From: Pseudomonadota bacterium
GTDB lineage: Bacteria; Pseudomonadota; Gammaproteobacteria; Steroidobacterales; Steroidobacteraceae
Direction: 5' to 3'
NCBI GenBank assembly: GCA_021792755.1
Contig: JAJYUA010000008.1
Span: 1-33,816, forward strand
Length of the DNA: 33,816 bases
Shown here: in pieces, positions 26,908 through 33,816 of the stretch
Numbering within the stretch: the stretch's first letter is position 1
Layout of the letters: each line of letters opens with the position of its first letter
Notes under the pieces: generated by a model
What the model was told of the DNA's origin: nothing
Seen by the model: the letters and a program-made list of their open reading frames with translations, nothing else
Database searches by the model: none
Made by a program: the position numbers and the translations under genes

Positions 26908-27075
26908 CCCCGGAAAGCGTTTTTTTTCCTGGGCACGGGCAAGCGCCCACCGCCGCGCCGGATCGGGACCGTTGTCCGGGCCGGGCACCATGCCCGGATC
27001 CAGCGCCTCCTCATCAAGCGGCTGCGGCAAGCCCTTACAGCATAGAATGGGATATTCGAGTAGCTCCGTGGGTCT

Positions 27076-27390
27076 ATGACTGAGTGCCTTCTGGTCCTGA
27101 CGACGTGCCCGGAGCTGGCTGCCGCCCGGATCGCCCGGGAGCTGGTCGAATCGGGACTGGCCGCCTGCGTCAGCCGCCAACCGGTACGCTCGACGTTCAG
27201 ATGGCAGGGGGCTGTCCAGGATGAACCGGAGATGCTGCTGAGCATCAAAACGCTGACCGCACGCTATCCTGATCTGGAAATGCGCCTGAAATCCATCCAT
27301 CCGTACGAACTGCCGGAGATCATCGCGCTGCCGGTGGCCGCAGCGTCCGAGGCCTATCTTTCCTGGCTCACCCAGGCCGTCATCGCATGA
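27076..27390 (+). CDS. cutA: CutA1 divalent-cation tolerance protein
   Basis: This 104-residue protein has the trimeric PII-like CutA1 fold. Signature parts are LLVLTTCPELAAARIARELVE (near the start), GLAACVSR, STFRWQGAVQDEPEMLLSIKT and the C-terminal HPYELPEIIALP. It is linked to copper and other divalent cation tolerance, though its molecular role is unsettled. TAGAAT (27043-27048) is a possible -10 for this unit. Its stop overlaps the dsbD start as ATGA, so the two are coupled, as in E. coli cutA-dsbD. Confidence 0.93.
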   Translation: MTECLLVLTTCPELAAARIARELVESGLAACVSRQPVRSTFRWQGAVQDEPEMLLSIKTLTARYPDLEMRLKSIHPYELPEIIALPVAAASEAYLSWLTQAVIA

Positions 27391-29303
27391 CCGGCCCGCC
27401 TCGCCTTCGCCGGTGCTTTCCCGGCCGCTGGTGGTGTGCCGCGGCGGTGGTGCTCGCGCTGTGCTGCACCGGACTCAGCCGAGCCGCTTCCCTCCCCACG
27501 CTCTCCCCGGGAATGCTGGCCGCGCTCGGCGCAGCCGAAGTGGGTGGACACAAATTCCCCTCGCCGAACAAGGTCTTCCACTTCAGCGCGCGCGCGGAAG
27601 GCCGCCGGGAAATCGCGCTCGATTGGCGCATCAGAACCGGGTACTACCTGTACCGCAGCCGTATCCACGTCCGTGCGCCGGCCGGCACGAGACTTGGCCG
27701 GCTTCAGCTGCCCCCGGGGCTGATCAAGGTGGATCCCTACTTCGGCCGGGAGCAGATCTACCGTCACCAGGTGCGCGCTCGAGTGGCGGTGATCGCACTG
27801 CCGTCCGCCGCTGCCCGCCAGGTTACGCTGAGGGTGACCTACCAGGGTTGTGCCGACGCCGGCCTGTGCTACCCCCCCATCACCAAAACAGTCACCGTCG
27901 GCCTGCCGCACGCAGCGGGCGGCGGGCCGCCCGCCGGTGCTCGCGCAATCGCGGCCGCCGCGCCGGTCCTCGTGGCGGCGCCGGCCTCTCGCCCGAGGGG
28001 ATCGAGGACGCCCCAGGGCCGCTTCGCCGGCCTTGCCCGCTCGGGAAGCTGGCTGGCCCTGCTCGGCTGGTTCTATCTGGCCGGACTGGCGCTCGCCTTC
28101 ACTCCCTGTTGCCTGCCGATGCTGCCCATCGTGTCCGGCATCATCGTCGGCCAGGGCAAGCAGGTGACTTCCACGCGCGCCTTCGTGCTGTCTTTGACGT
28201 ACGTGCTCGGCATGTCCGCGACCTACACGCTGGCCGGGGCGGCGGCAGCGGCGGCGGGTGGGGAAGTGCAAGCCTTCTTCCAGCGCCCGTGGATCCTGAT
28301 CTCGTTCGCGGGGGTGCTGGCGGCAATGGGCCTGGCGATGCTCGGCTTGTTCAACGTGCAGATGCCCGCCACGATCCAGACCCGTCTTGCCGCGCTGAGC
28401 AGCCGGCAGTCGGGCGGCACGCTGAGCGGCGTGGCCGTCATGGGCGCCCTGTCGGCGCTCATCGTGACCAGCTGTGTCGCCCCGGCTCTGGTCGGCGCGC
28501 TGGCGGTCATCGGCCGCACGGGCGAAGCGGCGCGGGGCGCCACAGCGCTGTTCGCGCTCAGCGTCGGCATGGGAACGCCGCTGCTCGCCCTGGGCGCCTC
28601 GGCGGGACGGCTGCTGCCGAAAACCGGTCCCTGGATGGACACCGTCAAAAGACTCTTTGGCGCGATGATGCTGGGGGTGGCCGTGTGGATGCTCTCCCGC
28701 CTGCTGCCTGCCCGGATCACCCTGGCGCTATGGGCCGTGCCGGCCCTGGCCGCCGCGTGGGCGCTCGTCTCGGATGCGCGGCGGACGTCGCCTTCCGGGC
28801 GCTGGCCGCTGCGGCTCGGCGGCGCTCTCGCCGGCGTGTACGCGCTCGCCGTGATGACCGGTGCGGCCCTGGGAGGCAGCAACCCCCTGGAGCCCTTCCC
28901 CGCTCTGCGGCGGCCCTCCCCGGCCCTGCATTTCACGGCCATACACTCGGTGGCCGACCTCGATCAGGATGTGGCCCGCGCCCAGCGGCTGCACCGCACC
29001 GTGATGGTCGATTTCTACGCGAGCTGGTGCACCTCCTGCAAGGAAATGGAGGCGAGCACCTTTGCCGACCCGACGGTGCGCCGGGCGCTTTCCCGCACGA
29101 TGCTGCTGCGCGCCGATGTCACGGCAAACAACGCCAACGACCGGGCACTGCTCAAGCATTTCGGGATTTTCGGTCCGCCGACGGTTGCCTTCTACAACGA
29201 TGACGGTCGGCAGCTGCGCCGCTACCAGGTCGTGGGCTACATGGGCGCCGGCCAGTTCCTGCGGCAGTTGCACGCGGCATTCGGATCGCTGCCGGCCTCA
29301 TGA
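27387..29303 (+). CDS. dsbD: Thiol:disulfide interchange protein DsbD
   Basis: This 638-residue inner-membrane protein carries electrons from cytoplasmic thioredoxin to periplasmic partners. A signal peptide (AAAVVLALCCTGLSRA, 18-33) leads to the periplasmic alpha domain with C155 and C161 (GCADAGLCYPP). The membrane beta domain (about 222-500) has eight helices, with FTPCCLPMLP (C241, C242) and TSCVAPALVG (C363) as its redox pair region. The gamma domain ends the protein with ASWCTSCKEME (C548, C551). The beta site reads PCC where PCV is usual, giving an extra Cys. Both ends overlap neighbours by four bases (cutA before, tlpA after). Confidence 0.95.
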   Translation: MTGPPRLRRCFPGRWWCAAAVVLALCCTGLSRAASLPTLSPGMLAALGAAEVGGHKFPSPNKVFHFSARAEGRREIALDWRIRTGYYLYRSRIHVRAPAGTRLGRLQLPPGLIKVDPYFGREQIYRHQVRARVAVIALPSAAARQVTLRVTYQGCADAGLCYPPITKTVTVGLPHAAGGGPPAGARAIAAAAPVLVAAPASRPRGSRTPQGRFAGLARSGSWLALLGWFYLAGLALAFTPCCLPMLPIVSGIIVGQGKQVTSTRAFVLSLTYVLGMSATYTLAGAAAAAAGGEVQAFFQRPWILISFAGVLAAMGLAMLGLFNVQMPATIQTRLAALSSRQSGGTLSGVAVMGALSALIVTSCVAPALVGALAVIGRTGEAARGATALFALSVGMGTPLLALGASAGRLLPKTGPWMDTVKRLFGAMMLGVAVWMLSRLLPARITLALWAVPALAAAWALVSDARRTSPSGRWPLRLGGALAGVYALAVMTGAALGGSNPLEPFPALRRPSPALHFTAIHSVADLDQDVARAQRLHRTVMVDFYASWCTSCKEMEASTFADPTVRRALSRTMLLRADVTANNANDRALLKHFGIFGPPTVAFYNDDGRQLRRYQVVGYMGAGQFLRQLHAAFGSLPAS

Positions 29304-29986
29304 GTCCCGCTGCGCATCCGTGGTGGCCCCGCATCCTGTTGGCCGCGGCGGCCGTGACGGCGGCAGGCGCCGGCGGCTATTGGGCACGGGGTTTTTTCGT
29401 GCCGGACTCAACGTTGATCGCCCTGCACGCCCCAGCGGCCGTCACAGCGGCCGCGGCTGGCGTGCGAGTGCGCCCGACGGCCCCGGATACCCTGCCCGAC
29501 ATCGCCTTCCCCGATCGGCGCGGCAGGCTGCGCCGGCTTTCCGACTGGAAAGGCCGGCCGCTACTGGTCAATTTCTGGGCACCTTGGTGCGCACCCTGCC
29601 GCGAGGAAATCCCCCTGCTCGAGCGCCTCAGCCGCGCGCCGCCCGATCGGCTGCAAGTCATTGGCGTGGCGGTCGATTCCCGGGCGCCCGTTCTGCGCTA
29701 CGCCCGCCATGCCCGGATCCGGTATCCTCTGTTGATCGGCGAGCATCCGGGCCTCGAGACCATCCGCGCCCTCGGTCTGCAGGCGGCTTTTCCGTTCTCG
29801 GTCTTTGTCGATGCGCGCGGGCATATCGTCGCCGTGAAGATCGGCATCCTGCGCAAGCCGGTAGTGCGGCTGATCCTGAAGCGCATCGACGCGCTGGATC
29901 GCGGGCGGATCGACCTCAGCACGGCCCGGGCGCAGATCTCAGCCGGTGTGCAGCAGCTGGCGGTCGCCAGGGCCACGGGCTCCTAG
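29300..29986 (+). CDS. TlpA-like membrane-anchored periplasmic thioredoxin
   Basis: This 228-residue protein has an N-terminal membrane segment (10-28) and a thioredoxin fold of the TlpA/ResA type. The active site WAPWCAPCREEIP holds C97 and C100. It then has a cis-Pro region AAFPFSVFVDARG. It is likely a disulfide reductase on the periplasmic side, for example in cytochrome c maturation, fed by DsbD. Its ATG overlaps the dsbD stop (ATGA), which supports a direct partner role. The C-terminal tail beyond 190 is longer than in typical family members. Confidence 0.88.
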   Translation: MSPAAHPWWPRILLAAAAVTAAGAGGYWARGFFVPDSTLIALHAPAAVTAAAAGVRVRPTAPDTLPDIAFPDRRGRLRRLSDWKGRPLLVNFWAPWCAPCREEIPLLERLSRAPPDRLQVIGVAVDSRAPVLRYARHARIRYPLLIGEHPGLETIRALGLQAAFPFSVFVDARGHIVAVKIGILRKPVVRLILKRIDALDRGRIDLSTARAQISAGVQQLAVARATGS

Positions 29987-30030
29987 CGGCATCTGCAACC
30001 CACTATCGCCTGATCCAGGTCAATCGAGAC

Positions 30031-30068
30031 AAATTCCGCCCATATTCTCGGAAATTGAGGTAAATTCC
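30031..30068. repeat. AAATTCC repeat cluster upstream of aroQ
   Basis: AAATTCC occurs at 30031-30037 and again at 30062-30068, with GGAAATT (30050-30056), a one-mismatch inverted copy, between. The 119-base gap before aroQ is AT-richer than the surroundings and probably holds the aroQ-accBC promoter. I found no convincing -35/-10 pair. An operator is possible but unproved. Confidence 0.3.
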
Positions 30069-30105
30069 CCGGGCGCCATTTGGTGCGAGCTCTTCCAGGC
30101 TTCGC

Positions 30106-30561
30106 ATGTCCCGCTTGCTGCTGCTGAACGGCCCGAACCTGAACCTGCTCGGCAGCCGCGAGCCGGGAATTTACGGGGCCGACACCCTGGAGTGCATTGA
30201 GCGTCGCTCGGCCGAGCGAGCGCGCGCGGCAGGCTACGATCTCGAATGCTTCCAGAGCAACGCCGAGCACGAGCTCATCGGGCGCATCCAGCGCGCGCCG
30301 GCGCAAGGCACCGGATTTCTGATCTTCAATCCGGGGGCCTTCACCCACACCAGCATCGCATTGCGCGACGCGGTGCTGGCCGTCCGGCTACCGATGATCG
30401 AGGTGCACCTGTCCAATCCCCACGCGCGCGAGGCATTCCGGCACCGCTCGTACTTCGCCGATATCGCCGTGGGCGTCGTATCGGGGTTCGGCGCCCTCGG
30501 TTATGAATTGGCGGTCGAAGCGGCTTGCCGGCATCTCGCCGGCGGGGCGCGCTCGTCCTGA
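30106..30561 (+). CDS. aroQ: 3-dehydroquinate dehydratase, type II
   Basis: This 151-residue dodecameric enzyme makes 3-dehydroshikimate in the shikimate pathway. It opens with the family motif [19 protein letters not shown], with catalytic Tyr23 and Arg18 in the flexible loop. [12 protein letters not shown] (74-85) gives N75 and H81, and IEVHLSN (99-105) gives H101. Length is typical. It starts the aroQ-accB-accC group, an arrangement also seen in Pseudomonas. The ribosome binding site is weak (AGG seven bases before the ATG). Confidence 0.96.
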   Translation: MSRLLLLNGPNLNLLGSREPGIYGADTLECIERRSAERARAAGYDLECFQSNAEHELIGRIQRAPAQGTGFLIFNPGAFTHTSIALRDAVLAVRLPMIEVHLSNPHAREAFRHRSYFADIAVGVVSGFGALGYELAVEAACRHLAGGARSS

Positions 30562-30616
30562 AGTCCCCGGCCCTTCGTTTCAGACCGTCCCACGCCGCAA
30601 AGAGGGGTATTGCCAC

Positions 30617-31075
30617 ATGGATATTCGAAAAATCAAGAAGCTGATCGAGTTGCTGGAGGAATCCGGCATCGCTGAAATCGAGATCAAGGAAGGCGAGGAG
30701 GCCGTGCGGATCAGCCGGATGCCCACCGGCGGGGCGGTCTTGCATGCCCTGCCTCAGATTTCCGCCCTACCGGCCGTGGTCCCCGCCCAGCCCACCCCGA
30801 GCGCGCCGGCAGTGGAGACCGTGCCGAGCGCCAGGCAGAACGAGCACGTGATCACCGCGCCGATGGTCGGCACGTTCTACGCCTCGCCCTCCCCGGGCGG
30901 CAAGCCGTTCGTCGAGATCGGCGACGAGATCAAGATCGGCCAAGTCCTGTGCATCATCGAGGCCATGAAAATGATGAACCAGATCGAGGCCGACCGGGCC
31001 GGCCGCATCACCTCTATCATGGCGCGCAGCGGCGACCCGGTCGAGTTCGGCCAACCGCTGTTCGTGATCGAGTAG
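30617..31075 (+). CDS. accB: Biotin carboxyl carrier protein of acetyl-CoA carboxylase
   Basis: This 152-residue protein carries the biotin that moves CO2 between AccC and the AccAD carboxyltransferase in fatty-acid synthesis. It opens [18 protein letters not shown], has a Pro/Ala-rich linker (about 50-72), and ends in the biotinyl domain with the EAMKMMN motif; K118 is the biotin site. The thumb region [15 protein letters not shown] is present. ATG 30617 is preceded by AGAGGGG at nine-base spacing. It is 14 bases from accC. Confidence 0.97.
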   Translation: MDIRKIKKLIELLEESGIAEIEIKEGEEAVRISRMPTGGAVLHALPQISALPAVVPAQPTPSAPAVETVPSARQNEHVITAPMVGTFYASPSPGGKPFVEIGDEIKIGQVLCIIEAMKMMNQIEADRAGRITSIMARSGDPVEFGQPLFVIE

Positions 31076-31089
31076 GCGCGGCCGTCCCC

Positions 31090-32433
31090 ATGCTCGAGAA
31101 GGTCCTCATCGCCAACCGCGGTGAAATCGCCCTGCGCATCCTGCGCGCGTGCCGTGAGCTAGGCATCAAGACCGTTGCGGTGCATTCCACCGCCGATTAC
31201 AGCCTCAAGCACGTGCTGCTCGCCGAGGAGTCGGTGTGCATCGGCCCCCCGCCGTCTCTGGCGAGCTATCTCAACATGCCGGCGATCATCAGCGCCGCGG
31301 AGGTCACCGACTCGGTGGCAATCCACCCCGGCTACGGCTTCCTCTCGGAGAACGCCGACTTCGCCGAGCGGGTGGAAAACAGCGGCTTCGTGTTCGTCGG
31401 TCCCAAGGCGGAGACCATCCGCACCATGGGCGATAAGGTTTCGGCGATCCGCGTGATGAAGGGCCACGGCGTACCGTGCGTGCCCGGCTCCGACGGTCCC
31501 CTCGGGGAGGACCCGGACGAGAACCTGCGCATCGCCCGCGACATCGGCTACCCGGTGATCATCAAGGCCTCGGGCGGCGGCGGCGGCCGGGGAATGCGCG
31601 TGGTGCACAGCGACGCCTCGCTCCTCAACTCCATCGGCGTCACCCGCAGCGAGGCCCGCGCCGCCTTCGGCAACGACCAGGTCTACATGGAGAAGTTTCT
31701 CGAAAGGCCCCGGCACATCGAATTCCAGGTGCTTGCCGACAATCACGGCAACGTGATCCATCTCGGCGAGCGCGACTGCTCGATGCAGCGCCGCCACCAG
31801 AAGATCCTCGAGGAGGCTCCCGCCCCGGGCATCAGCGCCCGCCAGCGCAGAGTCATGGGCGAGCGCTGCGTCGAGGCGTGCCTCGCAGTCGGCTACCGAA
31901 GCGCCGGTACGCTCGAGTTCCTCTACGAGGACGGCGAGTTCTACTTCATCGAGATGAACACGCGCATCCAGGTCGAGCATCCGATCACCGAGGCCATCAC
32001 CGGCATCGACCTGGTGAAAACCCAGCTGCTGATCGCCGCCGGCGAGCGGCTGCCCTACGTACAAAGCGATGTGCAGATCCGCGGACATGCCATCGAGTGC
32101 CGGATCAACGCCGAAGATCCCAAGACCTTCATGCCCTCCCCCGGCCCGATCCGCCTCTGGCACGCCCCCGGCGGACCCGGAGTGCGTGTCGACAGCCATG
32201 TGTATTCGGGCTACAACGTCCCCCCGCACTATGATTCGCTGCTGGCCAAGCTCATCACCCATGGCGACACGCGCGAGACCGCGATCGCCCGGATGAAGAA
32301 CGCGCTGGCGGAGATGGTGATCGAGGGCATCAAGACCAACGCGCCGCTGCACCAGGAAATCTGCAATCATGGGGCGTTCCAGAAAGGCGGCACCGACATC
32401 CACTATCTGGAGAGGCGTCTCGGGCTGAAGTGA
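31090..32433 (+). CDS. accC: Biotin carboxylase subunit of acetyl-CoA carboxylase
   Basis: This 447-residue ATP-grasp enzyme carboxylates biotin on AccB using bicarbonate and ATP (E. coli AccC is 449). It opens [32 protein letters not shown] in the middle is the glycine-rich ATP loop, [19 protein letters not shown] lines the active site, and [14 protein letters not shown] carries the metal Glu, Asn and catalytic Arg. Its stop overlaps the GTG of prmA (GTGA), so the two are coupled. Confidence 0.97.
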   Translation: MLEKVLIANRGEIALRILRACRELGIKTVAVHSTADYSLKHVLLAEESVCIGPPPSLASYLNMPAIISAAEVTDSVAIHPGYGFLSENADFAERVENSGFVFVGPKAETIRTMGDKVSAIRVMKGHGVPCVPGSDGPLGEDPDENLRIARDIGYPVIIKASGGGGGRGMRVVHSDASLLNSIGVTRSEARAAFGNDQVYMEKFLERPRHIEFQVLADNHGNVIHLGERDCSMQRRHQKILEEAPAPGISARQRRVMGERCVEACLAVGYRSAGTLEFLYEDGEFYFIEMNTRIQVEHPITEAITGIDLVKTQLLIAAGERLPYVQSDVQIRGHAIECRINAEDPKTFMPSPGPIRLWHAPGGPGVRVDSHVYSGYNVPPHYDSLLAKLITHGDTRETAIARMKNALAEMVIEGIKTNAPLHQEICNHGAFQKGGTDIHYLERRLGLK

Positions 32434-33317
32434 CCCAATTGCTGGAAATCAGCTTCGAATTAGGCGCCCTGCCGCCCGAGGGCGCCGAGCAGGCCTGCCT
32501 GGATTGCGGCGCGAGCGCCATCACCTTCGAGGACGCGCGCGACGAGCCGGTGCTCGAGCCGGCGCCGGGCGAAGTGCGCCTGTGGCCCTCGACACGACTC
32601 AAGGCGCTGTTCGCGCCCGGCACCGAGCCGGTGGCAGCCCTGGAATCGCTCAGCCGCTCGCTCGGCCTGCCTGTACGGCAATTGCAGGCCCAGGTGCTCG
32701 AGGACCGCCCTTGGGAGCGGGAATGGCTGCGCGATTTCCACGCCATGCGGTTCGGCAGACGCCTGTGGATCTGCCCACATCATGAGCGGGTCGAGGCCCC
32801 CGAGGCCGTCGTCGTCCACATGGACCCGGGACTCGCCTTCGGCACCGGCACCCATCCCACGACGGCGCTGTGCCTGGAATGGCTCGATGCGCATCCGCCC
32901 GCAGGCGAAGTCATCGACTACGGCTGCGGCTCGGGGGTGCTGGCGCTGGCGGCCGCGAAGCTCGGCGCCCGCGCGGTGCACTGCTTCGATATCGATAAGC
33001 AGGCCCTGCTCGCCACCCGGAACAACACGCTGGCCAACGGGCTCGGGGAGCGGATCCGCCTGTGCGAGGCGCCCGAGGCATTGCCCCGGGCCGACCTTCT
33101 GCTCGCCAACATCCTGTGCGCCCCCCTGGCGGCTCTGGCGCCGCGATTTGCAACCCTTGTCCGGGCGAACGGCGCTCTGGTGCTCTCGGGGCTGATGGAG
33201 CACCAGGCAAGCGAAGTGGTGCGCGCCTACGAGAGGTGGTTCGACATGGCGATCTTCGGGTCGCGCGACGGCTGGATGGCACTGAGCGGCCGGCCGTGTC
33301 GCCGGCCGGCGTCCTAG
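32430..33317 (+). CDS. prmA: Ribosomal protein L11 methyltransferase
   Basis: This 295-residue SAM enzyme trimethylates lysines and the N-terminus of ribosomal protein L11. The N-terminal substrate-binding domain is followed by [15 protein letters not shown] (131-145), the SAM motif [11 protein letters not shown] (163-173), FDIDK (186-190) and LLANILC (224-230), all diagnostic for PrmA. GTG 32430 overlaps the accC stop by four bases. The accC-prmA pairing is common in gammaproteobacteria. It is followed after nine bases by the zinc-ribbon gene. Confidence 0.95.
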   Translation: MTQLLEISFELGALPPEGAEQACLDCGASAITFEDARDEPVLEPAPGEVRLWPSTRLKALFAPGTEPVAALESLSRSLGLPVRQLQAQVLEDRPWEREWLRDFHAMRFGRRLWICPHHERVEAPEAVVVHMDPGLAFGTGTHPTTALCLEWLDAHPPAGEVIDYGCGSGVLALAAAKLGARAVHCFDIDKQALLATRNNTLANGLGERIRLCEAPEALPRADLLLANILCAPLAALAPRFATLVRANGALVLSGLMEHQASEVVRAYERWFDMAIFGSRDGWMALSGRPCRRPAS

Positions 33318-33326
33318 AGGACGCCT

Positions 33327-33816
33327 GTGTTTACGGTCTGCCCCAAGTGCGGCCTCACCCTGGCGATAACCGTGCGGGATTTGCGCGCGGCGCAGGGACA
33401 TGTTCGCTGCGGGCGATGTCAGAATGTGTTCAACGCGCTGGATTCGCTGACGGAAGAGCATCCGCACGCACCGGCTCCGGGAGGCTCCGGGGGCACGCCG
33501 ACCCCGCAGCCCCGCGCCGGACAGCGCCCCTCGGCGCCGCCCCCCCATCCCGCCGGCGTCGCGCCTTCCTCCGAGAGGCTTGCGGCCGGAGAGATTGCCG
33601 TGCAGTTCGAGCCTCAGGAATCGAGCAGGCCGGCGTCTGAGGTGCAGCACTCAAAGCGGCCGCCGCCGGACGATCCCTTGCCTGAGGCACTGCGCCCCGA
33701 CCCGGACGATCCCCTGCCTGAGGCGCTGCGCCCCGACCCGGACGATCCCCTGCCTGAGGCGCTGCGCCCCGACCCGGACGATCCCCTGCCTGAGGCGCTG
33801 CGCCCCGACCCGGACG
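33327..33816 (+). CDS. Zinc-ribbon protein with proline/aspartate-rich tandem repeats (partial; DUF3426-type candidate)
   Basis: The visible 163 codons begin at GTG 33327, with AGAGGA five bases upstream and overlapping the prmA stop. The first 36 residues form a zinc ribbon of the MJ0042 type: CPKCG then CGRCQNVFNAL, two CxxC pairs 22 residues apart. A low-complexity Pro-, Ala- and Gly-rich linker follows. From codon 115 a 12-residue unit, DDPLPEALRPDP, repeats four times and enters a fifth copy at the window edge. Zinc-ribbon proteins next to prmA often continue into a membrane helix and a DUF3426 domain, but that part lies outside the window. The role is unknown. Confidence 0.75.
   Translation, partial: MFTVCPKCGLTLAITVRDLRAAQGHVRCGRCQNVFNALDSLTEEHPHAPAPGGSGGTPTPQPRAGQRPSAPPPHPAGVAPSSERLAAGEIAVQFEPQESSRPASEVQHSKRPPPDDPLPEALRPDPDDPLPEALRPDPDDPLPEALRPDPDDPLPEALRPDPD
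33669..33816 (+). repeat. 36-bp coding tandem repeat
   Basis: Units lie at 33669-33704, 33705-33740, 33741-33776 and 33777-33812, and a fifth begins at 33813. Units 2 to 4 are identical. Unit 1 differs by two silent changes (TTG for CTG, GCA for GCG). The length is a multiple of three, so copy-number change keeps the frame. Confidence 0.95.

Overview
The window is a GC-rich, densely packed stretch of core chromosome from a gammaproteobacterium. Support comes from an aroQ-accB-accC-prmA block, a two-domain glnE, mpl, rnd with an HRDC region, Kdo kinase kdkA beside waaA, tolC, full-length dsbD and a groESL operon. The pyrophosphate-dependent phosphofructokinase beside a H+-pyrophosphatase, and the Kdo kinase, suggest a lineage near the Xanthomonadales, Nevskiales or Steroidobacterales or the methanotrophs. 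This placement is an inference, not proven. I see no insertion sequence, prophage, CRISPR array, tRNA or rRNA.

Layout. 1-127: start of a transketolase gene (minus). 476-1255: cpdA-type phosphodiesterase. 1317-4004: three minus-strand genes (GT4 glycosyltransferase, putative sugar O-methyltransferase, small SANT-like protein). 4201-5097: CPBP membrane protease. 5074-6465: mpl (minus), divergent from rnd (6503-7585). 7685-11978: adk (minus), then PPi-dependent phosphofructokinase and proton-pumping pyrophosphatase (plus), a pyrophosphate and adenylate energy cluster. 11979-12190: GC-rich spacer with hairpins and a perfect G-quadruplex motif. 12191-12490: small unknown gene. 12805-15492: msrB meeting a PAS-GGDEF-EAL protein end to end. 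15715-17926: Pcm-like methyltransferase and a TolC-family outer-membrane channel. 17932-21439: lipopolysaccharide core group (GT9 heptosyltransferase-like plus DUF6165 on minus; kdkA and waaA on plus). 21451-24593: zinc-finger protein and glnE. 24857-26801: groEL-groES with terminator, promoter and CIRCE operator. 27076-29986: cutA-dsbD-tlpA, with overlapping ends. 30106-33816: aroQ, accB, accC, prmA and a zinc-ribbon protein that runs off the window inside a 36-bp tandem repeat.

How the genes work together. The PPi cluster would let glycolysis use pyrophosphate in place of ATP while membrane pyrophosphatase converts PPi to a proton gradient; adk balances adenylates. The LPS genes would add and phosphorylate Kdo on lipid A and extend the inner core. 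cutA-dsbD-tlpA carries reducing power to the periplasm. accB and accC supply biotin carboxylation for malonyl-CoA.

No wholly new system is evident. The most interesting points are the PPi energy cluster, a permuted pair of inverted repeats between the transketolase gene and cpdA, a G-quadruplex after hppA, a hybrid Cys/Thr lid in adenylate kinase, a CIRCE with one decayed arm, and the coding tandem repeat at the right edge.
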